A DNA stretch of 64,000 bases from Gallibacterium genomosp. 1 (GCF_000771875.1 NZ_JPXX01000001.1:1-64000); one strand, 5' to 3'; positions 17,836 through 28,682 are shown, counted from the stretch's first letter. Notes: generated by a model not told the origin, from the letters alone. Numbers and translations are program-made.

Positions 17836-19176
17836 TTACTCTTCTTTATCTGTTTTTGTTGCATCAATCGCTGATTCTTCTTGATCAAAAAGTTTTTCCA
17901 GCATTGGCTCTGTTACCAATACAATATCCCCTTTACTACTTATCCTAAAACGTTGACGATCCAATTCAAGATCTACACCAATTTTCATACCATCCGGAAT
18001 GTGGCAATTACGATCAATAATACAACGACGTAATACGCAGTTTTTGCCAATTTTTACTTGAGGCAAAATAACTGCATATTCAATTTTTGATCCCTCGTCT
18101 ACCCTAACGTGGTCAAACAGCACCGAATTACTGATTTCCGCATCAGTAATTACACTACTACCCCCGATAAGTGAATTATCAATAGTTTGTTTATGTGGAT
18201 GTTTATAGAAGAACTTTGTTGGTAGCGTTTGTTTAGGTACAGTACGAATCGGCCAGCTACTGTCAAACATATCCAGTTGAGGTTTTTCACTGACTAAATC
18301 AATATTTGCCGACCAGTAACTTTCCAAAGTACCTACATCACGCCAATAGATCAAACCTTGTGTATTTCTACCTTTGCTTGAACGTTCAAACGGATGGGCA
18401 TAAAGCAATCCTTCTTTCACCATCGCCGGAATAATATCTTTACCGAAATCGTGAGAGGTATTTTCGTAACTAGCTTCACGTGCCAAAATATCATACAGAT
18501 AATCAGCATCAAAAACATAAATTCCCATTGATGCCAAAGATGAATCAGGTTTATGTGGTAATGTTGGTGGATTTGACGGTTTTTCTACAAACTGTTCCAC
18601 TTTTAATTTTTCATTTACCGCCATCACACCAAATGCCTTTGCATCCTCTTTCGGCACTTCAATACAACCTACAGTTGCCTTACCACCGAATTCAATATGA
18701 TCTTCAATCATACGCATATAATCCATCTTATAAATATGGTCACCGGCAAGAATAAGCACATATTTAGGACGATAATGATCTTTCATAATTGGAACATTTT
18801 GCCATACCGCATCCGCCGTACCTCGATACCAAGTAGAATCATTTAATTGCTGACGAGCCGGCAACATATCCACGAAATGTCCTCGTTCTCGCGGTAAAAA
18901 TGACCAACCGTGTTGTAAATGACGTAATAACGAATGTGCTTCGTATTGCGTAATTACCCCAATTTTTAATAAACCTGAATTAAGACAATTAGATAAGGCA
19001 AAGTCAATAATACGATGTGCCCCTCCAAAGTAAACAGCAGGTTTCGCTCGACGATCGGTCATTTCGTGCAAACGAGAACCTCGTCCCCCAGCTAAAATAA
19101 GAACTAACGTATCATTGGCAATGCTTTCACGCGTTGGGATAGCGTTTTTCGTTGTAGTGGCTGTTGCTGCGCTCAT
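17836..19176 (-). CDS. glgC: Glucose-1-phosphate adenylyltransferase (ADP-glucose pyrophosphorylase)
   Basis: Makes ADP-glucose from glucose-1-phosphate and ATP, the committed and allosterically controlled step of glycogen synthesis. 446 residues. Nucleotide-binding LILAGGRGSRLHEMTDRRAK near residue 30; further conserved WYRGTADAVWQN and ILAGDHIYKMDY; glucose-1-phosphate region IEVPKEDAKAFGV and VEKPSNP; C-terminal left-handed beta-helix repeats. It starts 15 bases after glgX, in the same operon. Confidence 0.96.
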   Translation of the reverse strand: MSAATATTTKNAIPTRESIANDTLVLILAGGRGSRLHEMTDRRAKPAVYFGGAHRIIDFALSNCLNSGLLKIGVITQYEAHSLLRHLQHGWSFLPRERGHFVDMLPARQQLNDSTWYRGTADAVWQNVPIMKDHYRPKYVLILAGDHIYKMDYMRMIEDHIEFGGKATVGCIEVPKEDAKAFGVMAVNEKLKVEQFVEKPSNPPTLPHKPDSSLASMGIYVFDADYLYDILAREASYENTSHDFGKDIIPAMVKEGLLYAHPFERSSKGRNTQGLIYWRDVGTLESYWSANIDLVSEKPQLDMFDSSWPIRTVPKQTLPTKFFYKHPHKQTIDNSLIGGSSVITDAEISNSVLFDHVRVDEGSKIEYAVILPQVKIGKNCVLRRCIIDRNCHIPDGMKIGVDLELDRQRFRISSKGDIVLVTEPMLEKLFDQEESAIDATKTDKEE

Positions 19177-19191
19177 AATATTCTCCTGTGG

Positions 19192-21231
19192 TTATCGTTT
19201 TTCAATAAGTGATTGCATTAAAATAACAACTCCCAGATGTGCCACAATCGCTTGAGATTGTTCGATCCTGAGACCCTCGCCAAACCGTTTCTGCCAAATT
19301 CCGGCTGGAAGCTGAAAAATTTGCTCACCACGATTAGCATTAAAAAGTAATAGATACTTTCCTTGTAATAACAACGCTAAGGCTCGTCCCTGTTGCCAAT
19401 CTTGTGTTTGCATCGGTTCGCCCTGAGGGGTAAACCATTGTGCATTTTCGGTATTCCACCAATCATCATAAATACCGGTTATCGCCATTTCTTTACGTAA
19501 AGCGATGAGATCTACCACATATTGTTGCAATTCTGTATCTGTTTCTTGCCAATTTAACCACGTCAATTCATTATCTTGACAATAACAATTATTATTGCCC
19601 TGCTGGCTATGACCAATTTCATCTCCTGCCAATAACATAGGCGTTCCTAATGCCAATAACTCTGTTGCCAACAATGCTTTTTTACTGAATATACGTTGTT
19701 GTTTAATATCAATATCGTCAGTTTCTCCCTCTACACCGTGATTAAAAGAAAAATTATGATTATCTCCATCACGATTATCTTCGCCGTTATCCCAATTATG
19801 CTTTTCGTTATAACTGACCAAATCCTGTAAATTAAAGCCATCATGTGCGGTAACAAAATTTATTGAACAATGAGGAGAACGATATTGATGTTGAAAAGTG
19901 TCCGCACTACCGGCAAAGCGTTGTGCTAATACACCAAGCTGTTGACTATCTCTTAACCAGAAACGGCGAATATCACCACGGAAACGATCATTCCATTCAG
20001 CAAAAAAATCAGGGAAAGATCCTAATTGATAACCACCTGAACCAATATCCCAAGGTTCAGCGATCAGCTTACAATTTGCTAAAACAGGATCTTGTTGTAG
20101 TGCAGTAAAAAAAGCAGCTTTTGCATTGAATTGTGGCGTTCTACCCAATACGGCTGCCAAATCAAAGCGAAAACCATCAATATGAAATTCTTTGACCCAA
20201 TAACGCAGACAATCCATTACCCACTGTAATACACGAGGTTCTGATAGATTTAAACTATTTCCACAACCAGTCCAATTTTCATATTGCTGTTGGTGATGCC
20301 AATAATAAAGGTAATTATCAATGCCTCGCTGACAAAGCGTTGGTCCGAAAATATCGTTTTCCGCTGTATGATTAAATACTACATCCAAAATCACTTCAAT
20401 CCCCATTCGGTGCAAGGCTCTTACTACAGATTTCAACTCTAATGATACAGCTTTTATTGATGATAACCTTTGATCTGGGGCAAAATGTGCTAACACATTG
20501 TAGCCCCAATAGTTTCTTTTATGTTTTTGCTGTAGATGAGGCTCATCTAAATGCAACATTATTGGTAATAATTCTACTGCAGTTACCCCTAAATTTTGCA
20601 AATATGCTAGATTTACTGGGTCAGCCAAACCGGCAAATGTTCCTCTTAATGCTACAGGAACAGCCTCATTTAATTTGGAAAAACCTTTAACGTGCAATTC
20701 ATAGATAATGGTTTCAGACCAAGGTGTTCGTGGTGCTTTATCGTCCTGCCAATCAAAATCATCTTCTGTAATCACACTTTTCGGCGCAAGCCAAGCGTTG
20801 TCGTCCGGATTATCCCAATGAAACGGTTGTAACTGTTCAAAGGTTGCTAATGCAGGCAAATCGTCTACCGCACGACTGTAAGGATCGATCAATAGCTTAG
20901 TGACATTGTAACAATAAGGGAATTCCGCGTTACCGTTCAAACGAAAACCGTATTTCTGCCCGACATCAATATTAGCGACAAAGAGAGTGAAACAATCCTG
21001 TTGTCTGAACATTGAATAACGGGTTTCGTGGCTATGTTCATCAAACAGGCAAAGCCAAGCTTCACTAGCGTGAGGTGCAACCAACACAAAATTAAAGCCT
21101 TGTTTGCCGGCAAATTCGGAGCGATGACAGCCAATCGGATAACGATAACCGATAAACGTTTGCTTTTTCTTTATCTCAAATTCTCTGATTGAACCTGATT
21201 TCAGCCGTTTAAGATGATGAGCCATAACCAC
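19192..21231 (-). CDS. glgX: Glycogen debranching enzyme GlgX
   Basis: Isoamylase-type GH13 enzyme hydrolysing alpha-1,6 branches of limit glycogen. 679 residues from a GTG start; an N-terminal CBM48-like domain is followed by the catalytic barrel with VILDVVFNHTAE, DGFRFDLAAVLG (nucleophile Asp), AEPWDIG (acid Glu) and TAHDGFNLQDLVSY. The GTG at 21231 is kept because AGGGA is properly spaced before it; the ATG two codons later (21225) is the alternative. It follows glgB by 23 bases. Confidence 0.94.
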   Translation of the reverse strand: MVMAHHLKRLKSGSIREFEIKKKQTFIGYRYPIGCHRSEFAGKQGFNFVLVAPHASEAWLCLFDEHSHETRYSMFRQQDCFTLFVANIDVGQKYGFRLNGNAEFPYCYNVTKLLIDPYSRAVDDLPALATFEQLQPFHWDNPDDNAWLAPKSVITEDDFDWQDDKAPRTPWSETIIYELHVKGFSKLNEAVPVALRGTFAGLADPVNLAYLQNLGVTAVELLPIMLHLDEPHLQQKHKRNYWGYNVLAHFAPDQRLSSIKAVSLELKSVVRALHRMGIEVILDVVFNHTAENDIFGPTLCQRGIDNYLYYWHHQQQYENWTGCGNSLNLSEPRVLQWVMDCLRYWVKEFHIDGFRFDLAAVLGRTPQFNAKAAFFTALQQDPVLANCKLIAEPWDIGSGGYQLGSFPDFFAEWNDRFRGDIRRFWLRDSQQLGVLAQRFAGSADTFQHQYRSPHCSINFVTAHDGFNLQDLVSYNEKHNWDNGEDNRDGDNHNFSFNHGVEGETDDIDIKQQRIFSKKALLATELLALGTPMLLAGDEIGHSQQGNNNCYCQDNELTWLNWQETDTELQQYVVDLIALRKEMAITGIYDDWWNTENAQWFTPQGEPMQTQDWQQGRALALLLQGKYLLLFNANRGEQIFQLPAGIWQKRFGEGLRIEQSQAIVAHLGVVILMQSLIEKR

Positions 21232-21254
21232 TTAATCCCTATGCTACATAATCA

Positions 21255-24200
21255 TTATTTACTGGTTTTTCGTTTCACTGATTTTGCTTTTTTAGCCGGT
21301 TTTCTTTTGGAAGCAGTTTTGCTTACTTTGCTGTTATTCGTATCTGAAAGGGTTTCTTTTCCTTTGGTTGCTACGGTAACCGCTTGCTCTGCTTTTGTTG
21401 CTTCTGCCAGTTCCGCATCATCAGTTTCATCCTCCTCTGCATTTTCCAATACAAAATAGCTTGCACCTAGTGGCGGCACATCAATGCTGATTGAGTTAGC
21501 CTTGTCGTGGCTTTCGATTTTTTCACTCCAGACGCCTTCACCGTTATTCACACCGCTACCTTTATAGGACACATCATCGGAATTCAGCACCTCACGATAA
21601 AATCCTGCTTTACGCACACCAAAACGGTAATTATGACGAACTTCAGGAGTAAAATTACACACGACAACTACGGTATCACCGTTTTTCGCATAACGAGTAA
21701 ATACTAAAACCGATTGTTCCGCATCATCCACAACTAACCATTCAAAACCATTAGGATGCTGATCCTGCTGCCACAATGCTGGATAACGTTGATAAAGATG
21801 ATTTAAATCTCGCACCCATTTTTGAACACCATTATGCCAACCATCGTATTCTTCATTGAGCAAGAACCAATCCAAACTTTCTTGATAATTCCATTCTCTG
21901 CCTTGAGCAAACTCATTCCCCATAAAGAGCAGTTTTTTACCCGGAAAGCCCCACATATAACCGTAATAAACACGTAAATTAGCGAATTGTTTCCAGCAAT
22001 CACCCGGCATTTTGCTTAACAAAGAGCCTTTGCCGTGGACCACCTCATCGTGCGATAATGGCAACACAAAATGTTCGCTATATTGATACATCATCCCGAA
22101 TGTTAATAAATTATGGTGATACTTACGATAAATCGGATCTAATTTCATATAACGCAACGTATCATTCATCCAGCCCATATTCCACTTAAATTGGAAACCT
22201 AAACCGCCGCTTTTTGTATCGTGGCTAACGCCTGGAAATGCGGTACTCTCTTCCGCAATCGCCAATACACCGCGCTGTTCATCCTGCAATAACGCATTGG
22301 TGCGCTGTAAGAAATTGATCGCTTCCAAATTTTCACGCCCACCATATTGATTCGGAATCCACTCACCATTTGCACGGCTGTAATCTCGATAAATCATTGA
22401 GGCAACCGCATCAACCCGCAAACCGTCAAAACCGTAACGTTCTATCCAATACAATGCATTACCACTTAGATAGTTACGCACTTCATTACGTCCAAAGTTG
22501 TAAATCAATGTATTCCAGTCTTGGTGATAACCTTCTCGTGGATCAGCGTGTTCATATAATGCTGTGCCATCAAATTTACGCAAACCGTAATCATCTGTTG
22601 GGAAATGACCAACCACCCAATCCAACAGCACATAAATGCCGGCTTCGTGTGCTTTTTCAAGGAAATGGCATAATCCTGTTGCATCACCAAAACGACTGGT
22701 TGGAGCATATAATCCTAACGGTTGGTAACCCCACGAACCATCAAATGGAAATTCCGATAATGGCAATAATTCAATATGAGTGAAACCCATCTCTTTTACA
22801 TAAGGAATCAATTCATCTGCGATTTGCTCATAGCTTAGCCAGTAATTATTTTCTAAATTGCGTCGCCAAGATCCCAAATGCACTTCATAAATACTTATTG
22901 GTGCATCAACCGCATTTGCTTTTACTCTTGTTTCATTATATGGTTGTTTTGGTGGCAATTTTGTAACAACTGAAGCTGTTTCCGGACGCAATTGTGCAGC
23001 AAAGGCATAAGGATCCGATTTCAAACGCAAATTACCATTTGCATCCAAAATTTCAAATTTATATAGACTGCCTTCATTAATATTAGGAATAAAGATTTCC
23101 CAGATGCCACTTTCCTGATAAAAGCGCATAACGTGACGGCGACCATCCCATTGGTTAAAATCACCGACCACAGAAACTCGGCGAGCATTTGGCGCCCAAA
23201 CACTGAAATTTACGCCCGCAACATAGCTGTTTTCTGTTAAATGTGCGCCCATCGCTTCATACGGACGATGATGCGTTCCCTCTTTTAACAGCCAATTATC
23301 CAGTTCAAACAGGCAAGATGGGAAACGATAAGGATCTTCCTGATAGATCGCTTCTGCACTGTTTTCATATTGAATTTTAAATACATAATGCAGATTGACC
23401 TCAGAATGTGGCAATAATGCTACAAAAAATCCACGTTCATCGACAACTTTCATTGTGGCTAAACAATGATTTCTATCACGATTATAAATTTCTACCTGTT
23501 TTGCATTCGGCAATAAGGCTCGAATCATTAGCCCCTGCTCTGTCATATGTGGGCCTAAGAAAGAGAACGGATCAGCGTGTACCGCATTAAATAACTGTTC
23601 GATTTGGTTATAATCAAGGGTAACCATACTATTTTTTCCTAATAAAATAAATTTGAGACTATCTTGATAACATTCCGCCGCCACCTCTGTCGGCAAGGTT
23701 TGTCTTGTAGCAATAATTTGACGTAAATCACGATGCAATTCTTGAATAATTTTCGGATCAAGTAATGAATTCGGCAAACGATAACGCCAATTCGGATACG
23801 CTTTTGCTACTCCCGGAATATTGAATGATGAAGTAACTCCTAATAAATTTTCTGGCTGCAAGGCAAATAATTGACTTTCACTTACTGCACCTAACTGATG
23901 TATCGCCAAGTTCAGTTCATTCGTCAAAGAAAAGTCCCGTGGGAATGTTGGCAATAATTTTGCCTGTTTTAATGTTTGGATAAAGCGTAATTTATCATCA
24001 GATCGTTGTTGCAGTGCTTTTTCATATTTATCCTGTTGCAACACGCCGAGCTGATACATCGTTTCAATGTCGGTTGCTTGCCAAAAACCGCTCAATGGTG
24101 CTAAATCGTGAGTACTGACCACCGCTAACGCATTTTTCTTATATTGCTCCGGCAACAAATAGCCATCATAACTACGATTAAAATACATCACGGCATAGGA

Positions 24201-25796
24201 ATAAACACCATAACGGTCTAACCATTGACGCACTTCCGGTGGCACAATCCCCAAATCTTCACCGACAATCAAACAGTGGCAACGCTGACTTTCAATCGCC
24301 AACACTGCCATCATTTCATCGATAGGATAATGTACATATGCACCGTTTGCTGCATTTTTGCCTGAAGTAATCCACCATAAACGGTATAACGCCATCACGT
24401 GATCAATACGCAAAATACCGTAATTCTGCATATTGGCTCGCCACAATTTAATCAAGGGTTGATAACCTTGCGCCCGTAATTGCTGTGGTTGCAACGGCGG
24501 TAATTGCCAGTTCTGCCCTGCCGGGCCGAGTTCATCCGGTGGTGCACCAACAGAGGCCTGTAAACAAAATAGCTGACGATCGCACCACGTATCTGAACCA
24601 CCACGTGCCACACCAACGGCTAAATCACCGTAAAGTCCTAATTCTACACCAGACTGTGTTAAGGATTTTCGTACTGATGCAAGTTGATCATACATCAACC
24701 ACTGCAACCACATATAAAATTCGATTTGTATCTTATTTTTTGCAGCGAATTGCTTTACCTCTTTACTATAAGGTGTTTGATAAGCGCTTTCCCAAGCAAA
24801 CCAGCCTAAAAGCTGGTCATCTATTTCTTCTTTTTGCTGTTGAGAAAAAGTATGATCCAAAGCTTCAAAAAGACCGTGCAAATAAAGAGATTCACCTTGT
24901 TGGGCAACAAATTGAGCAAATTCTTGACGGCGAGCATCAAACTGCTTTTCACGTTTAAATGCTCGATAAGCAATACGCAATGCTTCCAATTTTATCTGCC
25001 AAATACCAGAATAATCTACCCAAGCACTCTCTTGCAGCTGGGTCAATTGTTGTTGAACAGAATCATCATTAAACCACGTAATAAACGCGTTTGAAGTTGT
25101 TTCAGGCAAAAGATCTACTGCTAAATAAATCGGATTTAACCATCGGCGAGATGACGGGCTATAAGGACTCGCCCATTCAGGATGTGCCGGAAACAGTGCA
25201 TGCAACGGGTTAATCCCAATAAAATCAATACCATCCTTTGCATACTCTACCGCAATTGCCTCTAAATCGGCTAAATCACCAATTCCCCAATTTCGCGGTG
25301 AACGTAAACTATAAAGCTGAACATTTAAGCCACTGACTTTATTACCATTACTTAATAAGGTTGGCTGATAAATTTTCGCTGGTGCAACCAATAAACAGTA
25401 GCGAGCATAATTTGTTATCAAATAGTAATACCCCGTCGATAACGGCATAAACTTAATATATTCTCTGCTCTGAAAGTCCCAGCTATTTTCAATTTTTTCA
25501 TTATTTTCATTTAAAAGCTGGTATGGTATTTCATCATCTACAAAATTAAGCTTTTGCCAGTCCAAATATTCTACTGTTTCTGCATTTAACACAAAGACAT
25601 TTTTAAACTGTCCTACACTATTTTGCTCAGGTTTCAACCACGAAATTAATTGAGATAAGACAGCATCATCAACATCAATTTTCTGTCCTTCCAACGTATA
25701 ATAGAAAGGCGAAACACCAACAGCACGAGCTTGCTGTTCCAGTTGAGATCTTCTTGAAATGAGTCCATTAGAGGAACCAGAAGTCGATAATTCCAC
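21255..25796 (-). CDS. malQ-glgB: MalQ-GlgB fusion: 4-alpha-glucanotransferase joined to 1,4-alpha-glucan branching enzyme
   Basis: One 1513-residue frame holds two enzymes that are normally separate. Residues 1-723 are MalQ (GH77 amylomaltase): [42 protein letters not shown] (nucleophile), GEDLGIVP (acid) and [12 protein letters not shown]. Residues 724-1513 are GlgB (GH13): two N-terminal beta domains, [33 protein letters not shown] (nucleophile), [10 protein letters not shown] (acid) and [15 protein letters not shown] ~58-residue acidic then lysine-rich tail ends the protein. The GTG start at 25796 has GGAG six bases upstream; an in-frame ATG at 25880 lacks a good site. The junction retains a glgB-like ribosome site and ATG, so the fusion may be recent or artefactual. 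Confidence 0.9.
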   Translation of the reverse strand: MELSTSGSSNGLISRRSQLEQQARAVGVSPFYYTLEGQKIDVDDAVLSQLISWLKPEQNSVGQFKNVFVLNAETVEYLDWQKLNFVDDEIPYQLLNENNEKIENSWDFQSREYIKFMPLSTGYYYLITNYARYCLLVAPAKIYQPTLLSNGNKVSGLNVQLYSLRSPRNWGIGDLADLEAIAVEYAKDGIDFIGINPLHALFPAHPEWASPYSPSSRRWLNPIYLAVDLLPETTSNAFITWFNDDSVQQQLTQLQESAWVDYSGIWQIKLEALRIAYRAFKREKQFDARRQEFAQFVAQQGESLYLHGLFEALDHTFSQQQKEEIDDQLLGWFAWESAYQTPYSKEVKQFAAKNKIQIEFYMWLQWLMYDQLASVRKSLTQSGVELGLYGDLAVGVARGGSDTWCDRQLFCLQASVGAPPDELGPAGQNWQLPPLQPQQLRAQGYQPLIKLWRANMQNYGILRIDHVMALYRLWWITSGKNAANGAYVHYPIDEMMAVLAIESQRCHCLIVGEDLGIVPPEVRQWLDRYGVYSYAVMYFNRSYDGYLLPEQYKKNALAVVSTHDLAPLSGFWQATDIETMYQLGVLQQDKYEKALQQRSDDKLRFIQTLKQAKLLPTFPRDFSLTNELNLAIHQLGAVSESQLFALQPENLLGVTSSFNIPGVAKAYPNWRYRLPNSLLDPKIIQELHRDLRQIIATRQTLPTEVAAECYQDSLKFILLGKNSMVTLDYNQIEQLFNAVHADPFSFLGPHMTEQGLMIRALLPNAKQVEIYNRDRNHCLATMKVVDERGFFVALLPHSEVNLHYVFKIQYENSAEAIYQEDPYRFPSCLFELDNWLLKEGTHHRPYEAMGAHLTENSYVAGVNFSVWAPNARRVSVVGDFNQWDGRRHVMRFYQESGIWEIFIPNINEGSLYKFEILDANGNLRLKSDPYAFAAQLRPETASVVTKLPPKQPYNETRVKANAVDAPISIYEVHLGSWRRNLENNYWLSYEQIADELIPYVKEMGFTHIELLPLSEFPFDGSWGYQPLGLYAPTSRFGDATGLCHFLEKAHEAGIYVLLDWVVGHFPTDDYGLRKFDGTALYEHADPREGYHQDWNTLIYNFGRNEVRNYLSGNALYWIERYGFDGLRVDAVASMIYRDYSRANGEWIPNQYGGRENLEAINFLQRTNALLQDEQRGVLAIAEESTAFPGVSHDTKSGGLGFQFKWNMGWMNDTLRYMKLDPIYRKYHHNLLTFGMMYQYSEHFVLPLSHDEVVHGKGSLLSKMPGDCWKQFANLRVYYGYMWGFPGKKLLFMGNEFAQGREWNYQESLDWFLLNEEYDGWHNGVQKWVRDLNHLYQRYPALWQQDQHPNGFEWLVVDDAEQSVLVFTRYAKNGDTVVVVCNFTPEVRHNYRFGVRKAGFYREVLNSDDVSYKGSGVNNGEGVWSEKIESHDKANSISIDVPPLGASYFVLENAEEDETDDAELAEATKAEQAVTVATKGKETLSDTNNSKVSKTASKRKPAKKAKSVKRKTSK
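23625..23640 (-). promoter_or_regulatory. Relic or active glgB translation start inside the malQ-glgB frame
   Basis: On the minus strand: AGGA (23640-23637), an A6 run (23637-23632), TAGT, then ATG (23627-23625), which opens the 790-residue GlgB part. With seven A residues instead of six, malQ would end LLGKK with a TAG one base before this ATG. GlgB may therefore also be made alone from this internal site. Confidence 0.75.
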
Positions 25797-25936
25797 GAGA
25801 TTCTCCACAAAATACAACAGTATCTCCACGACATACTTCATCATACTGCTACAAGCATCGTTCCTATCAAGCACAAGCAATCGTTTGCTCTGTAGTAAAT
25901 ATGATAAAACGAATAAGTATTTTATACTCTCTTTTT

Positions 25937-25982
25937 AGTATAAAACCTACTGCAATATGTCAAAGTTATGATCTCGCCCACA
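25937..25982 (-). promoter_or_regulatory. Predicted glycogen operon promoter with CRP-like site
   Basis: Minus strand: TTGACA (25963-25958) and TATACT (25942-25937), spacer 15. Just upstream is a CRP-like sequence, plus strand TATGA-N6-CCACA (25967-25982), 4 of 5 in each half. Its centre is about 44 bases before the predicted start, near a class II position. Predicted by eye; the short spacer is non-ideal and would suit an activator. Confidence 0.45.
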
Positions 25983-26314
25983 ATATTTTTGATTTTTTGC
26001 TTAATTTTTATGAAAAGAATTAAAAAAAGTCACTAAAAAATGAAAATGATATGGAAACACCACCCCATCATTTCTCTCAAATTATGTATTATTGTAAAAC
26101 TGATAAGCTTCATCAATTGAAGAGAACTGTAGCTAAAAACATACAAATTGTAAAATGCTTGAATCAGTTATTATGTTATTACACATATTATCCGAGTATC
26201 GTCATCGTATTTAATCATCTTTTTAAACTATTTCTTCCAACAAGTCTGACCAGATTGATACCTCTTTTTAGTTAAAATAACTGTCTTTTACTATTTGAGA
26301 AAAAAGGATTATTC
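25983..26314. other. AT-rich intergenic stretch with no recognised feature
   Basis: Lies between the divergent glycogen operon and the 248-residue membrane protein gene. Short open frames occur but have no ribosome sites or recognisable products. I see no RNA gene. Confidence 0.5.
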
Positions 26315-27061
26315 TTGAAAAGTTTAAATCATCTTATTAATTCTTCCATTTTAATGGCATATTTAATTTGTTTAGGTTGGTCTATTGCTTATGTCTGTGG
26401 TTGGGCTAGAGCATATTATTATGGTTATTCTTGGGAGTTGGTAGAAGTTGGCACTTCAAATATTGCTCGAAGTTTGGGATATGTTGTCTTTTTTTCAATT
26501 ATTATCACTATTTTCTACTCTTGTGGTATGTATGTTTTGCATTTAGTTAAAAAATATTGTCCACAGGATATTGTACGATCAATAAGGTTATTTATTGTTC
26601 TAACAACCGTATTATCTCCAATTGCAGTTGTGTTGTTTCTCTTTATGAAAGAGATAGACTACACCCCAATTATTATTTATCTATTATTGTCTATCCCAAC
26701 TTCTATCGTTTTTAATAAAACTGTTTCTACTTTTCGACTGCAAGATCTTATACAGATAATCAATAGGCAAAAAATAAATGCTATGCTTGTAATGTCAGCT
26801 GTCTATATTTATTTTATTCTTTCTGCCTTTTTGGTTGGATACGTCAGCCCAATTTTAATTTCAGAATATGCAACTATTTTATTTGAAGGGCAACCTTATT
26901 ATGTTCTATCTACCAATAATAATATTTTAATATTATCAAAATCTCTTGAAAGAGATAATAAGCAATTTTTTGTCTTTCCTTGCCAACTAAGCCCTAACCG
27001 ACTTTGTTCATTAAATATGATTGATACTGAAAAAACAGGTGTCACCCTTTGTAATAAATAG
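26315..27061 (+). CDS. Predicted integral membrane protein, unknown function
   Basis: 248 residues with about five to six hydrophobic segments (for example SSILMAYLICLGWSIAYVCG, VVFFSIIITIFYSCGMYVL, LFIVLTTVLSPIAVVLFLFM and AVYIYFILSAFLVGYV), then a soluble C-terminus of about 60 residues beginning ATILFEGQPYYVLSTNN. The only start with a ribosome site is TTG at 26315 (AAGGA six bases before). The C-terminal part, with ILSKSLERDNKQFFVFP, could lie in the periplasm. Monocistronic, facing smrB across a shared hairpin. I recognise no characterised family. Confidence 0.7.
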   Translation: MKSLNHLINSSILMAYLICLGWSIAYVCGWARAYYYGYSWELVEVGTSNIARSLGYVVFFSIIITIFYSCGMYVLHLVKKYCPQDIVRSIRLFIVLTTVLSPIAVVLFLFMKEIDYTPIIIYLLLSIPTSIVFNKTVSTFRLQDLIQIINRQKINAMLVMSAVYIYFILSAFLVGYVSPILISEYATILFEGQPYYVLSTNNNILILSKSLERDNKQFFVFPCQLSPNRLCSLNMIDTEKTGVTLCNK

Positions 27062-27081
27062 CCAATGAAAATTGGCTATTT
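27056..27081. terminator. Bidirectional hairpin between the membrane protein gene and smrB
   Basis: AAATAGCCAAT pairs with ATTGGCTATTT across GAAA (a stable tetraloop type), overlapping the stops of both convergent genes. Confidence 0.8.
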
Positions 27082-27604
27082 ACATTATTAGATCTACACC
27101 CACATCAATCAGTACAAAAATAGCAGCATCTCCGCCCCATTCTTTAGTAGCATAATGCAATGCGATGACTTTCGGATGCTGTACCAACCAGCGAGGTATT
27201 TGATTTTTTAAAGTATGATTGCCATACCCTGTCATAATACAAGCGCAGGGTAAATGTTCTCTTTCACAAGCTAATATTAATGAAGCCAGCTCTTGTTTCG
27301 CTTGTTCTTTGGTTAATCCGTGTAAATCTAAAAAAAGATCCGGAATAAAATCACCTCGACGTAAGCGTTTTAAAACATAGCTATCTTCACCTTCTCGTAA
27401 ATAGCGCATTGTTTGCGTATCAAGCAATGGCTCATATTCATCAGAAAAATAAAATAGCGCATCTTCTTTTTCACGGATTTCTTTAATCTGTTGTTTTTGT
27501 TTTATAACTTGCTTACGTTTAGAGGTAAAGGTTATTTTATCCTGTTTAAAGGGTTTTATTCCTTTGACAAATTCACGAAACAGGACTTTATCTTCATTAT
27601 CCAT
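27080..27604 (-). CDS. smrB: Smr-domain endonuclease SmrB (ribosome rescue factor)
   Basis: In E. coli, SmrB binds collided ribosomes and cleaves the mRNA between them. The 174 residues show an N-terminal helical/basic region and a C-terminal Smr domain: FLDLHGLTKEQAKQEL (DLHGLT at 93-98), TGYGNH (125-130) and EWGGDAAIFVL. The usual loop motif HGxG reads TGYG, so its first histidine is replaced by threonine; the DLH part is intact. Product name rests on overall match and length (E. coli 183). Confidence 0.9.
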   Translation of the reverse strand: MDNEDKVLFREFVKGIKPFKQDKITFTSKRKQVIKQKQQIKEIREKEDALFYFSDEYEPLLDTQTMRYLREGEDSYVLKRLRRGDFIPDLFLDLHGLTKEQAKQELASLILACEREHLPCACIMTGYGNHTLKNQIPRWLVQHPKVIALHYATKEWGGDAAIFVLIDVGVDLIM

Positions 27605-27697
27605 TAACTATCTCCTTTATAATGGTCAATTATTCTAACACATACACTTTAATACGAAAATGTGGTATAACTGCAATATCTTTTTTCAAGCAATACA

Positions 27698-28669
27698 ATG
27701 ATTTTTATGACTGAACAACCTCTTTTTAATCAAGATATTATTGAAGAAATTCAACTTCATTCGCCTTTATCCAGCTTGCATACTATTCAAGACTTTTTGC
27801 GTTGGACGTATAGCTATTTTAATGCTTCCGATATTTTTTACGGTCACGGTTTTGATAATGCGTGGGATGAAGCTATACAACTCGTACTTTCTACCCTTCA
27901 TCTACCATTAGATATACCCACTGAACTATATCAATCACGTTTGACCGATATAGAAAAACAGAAATTACTATCGCTTATCACGGATAGAATTGAAACGAGA
28001 AAACCGGTAGCTTATCTTACACGTAGAGCTTGGTTCTGCGGTTTGCAGTTTTACGTTGATGAACGGGTAATTATTCCACGTTCGCCAATAGGCGAATTAA
28101 TTCAAGACGGTTTCACTGGTGTATTGCGTAGCGAACCTAAACGCATTTTGGATATGTGTACTGGTAGTGGTTGTATTGCTATTGCCTGTGCAAACAAATT
28201 TCCAAATGCTGAAATTGACGCTGTCGATATTTCATTAGATGCATTGAATGTTGCCGAAATCAACATCGCCAACCACCACCTTGAACATCAAGTGTTCCCA
28301 TTGCAATCTGATTTATTCAATAATTTGCCAAAAGAGGGGTATGATCTGATTGTCAGCAATCCGCCTTATGTTGATGCTGAAGACCTTGCAAATATGCCCG
28401 AAGAATTTTCACACGAACCGGTATTAGCACTTGAAGCTGGCAATGATGGTTTAATTTTAGCGAAAAGAATTATTGCTGCCGCGCCGGAATATTTAAATGA
28501 TAACGGTGTATTAGTTTGCGAAGTAGGCAATAGTATGGTGCATTTAATTGAGCAATTTCCAACCGTACCATTTGAGTGGATTAAATTCAAACACGGTGGT
28601 GACGGCGTATTTATGTTAACTAAACAACAGTTACTCAGCATTCAAGATCAATTCAAACAGTATCTTTAA
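27698..28669 (+). CDS. prmB: 50S ribosomal protein L3 glutamine methyltransferase
   Basis: S-adenosylmethionine-dependent enzyme that N5-methylates a glutamine of ribosomal protein L3. Up to 323 residues. The SAM site is LDMCTGSGCIAIACA, and the glutamine-binding NPPYVDAED motif separates PrmB/PrmC-type enzymes from other methyltransferases; PVAYLTRRAWFCGLQFYVDE is typical of PrmB. Two in-frame ATGs (27698, 27707) both lack a clear ribosome site; the second gives MTEQPLFNQD. Divergent from smrB, ends at a strong terminator. Confidence 0.95.
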   Translation: MIFMTEQPLFNQDIIEEIQLHSPLSSLHTIQDFLRWTYSYFNASDIFYGHGFDNAWDEAIQLVLSTLHLPLDIPTELYQSRLTDIEKQKLLSLITDRIETRKPVAYLTRRAWFCGLQFYVDERVIIPRSPIGELIQDGFTGVLRSEPKRILDMCTGSGCIAIACANKFPNAEIDAVDISLDALNVAEINIANHHLEHQVFPLQSDLFNNLPKEGYDLIVSNPPYVDAEDLANMPEEFSHEPVLALEAGNDGLILAKRIIAAAPEYLNDNGVLVCEVGNSMVHLIEQFPTVPFEWIKFKHGGDGVFMLTKQQLLSIQDQFKQYL

Positions 28670-28682
28670 TTCCTTCAATTTC

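Noticed and set aside
21379-21387. ACCGCTTGC, near match to an uptake signal
   Set aside because: 8 of 9 only and isolated; expected by chance.
21214-21459. 81-codon plus-strand frame over the glgB tail
   Set aside because: Antisense to the repetitive Ala/Lys-rich tail, which gives long open frames by composition.
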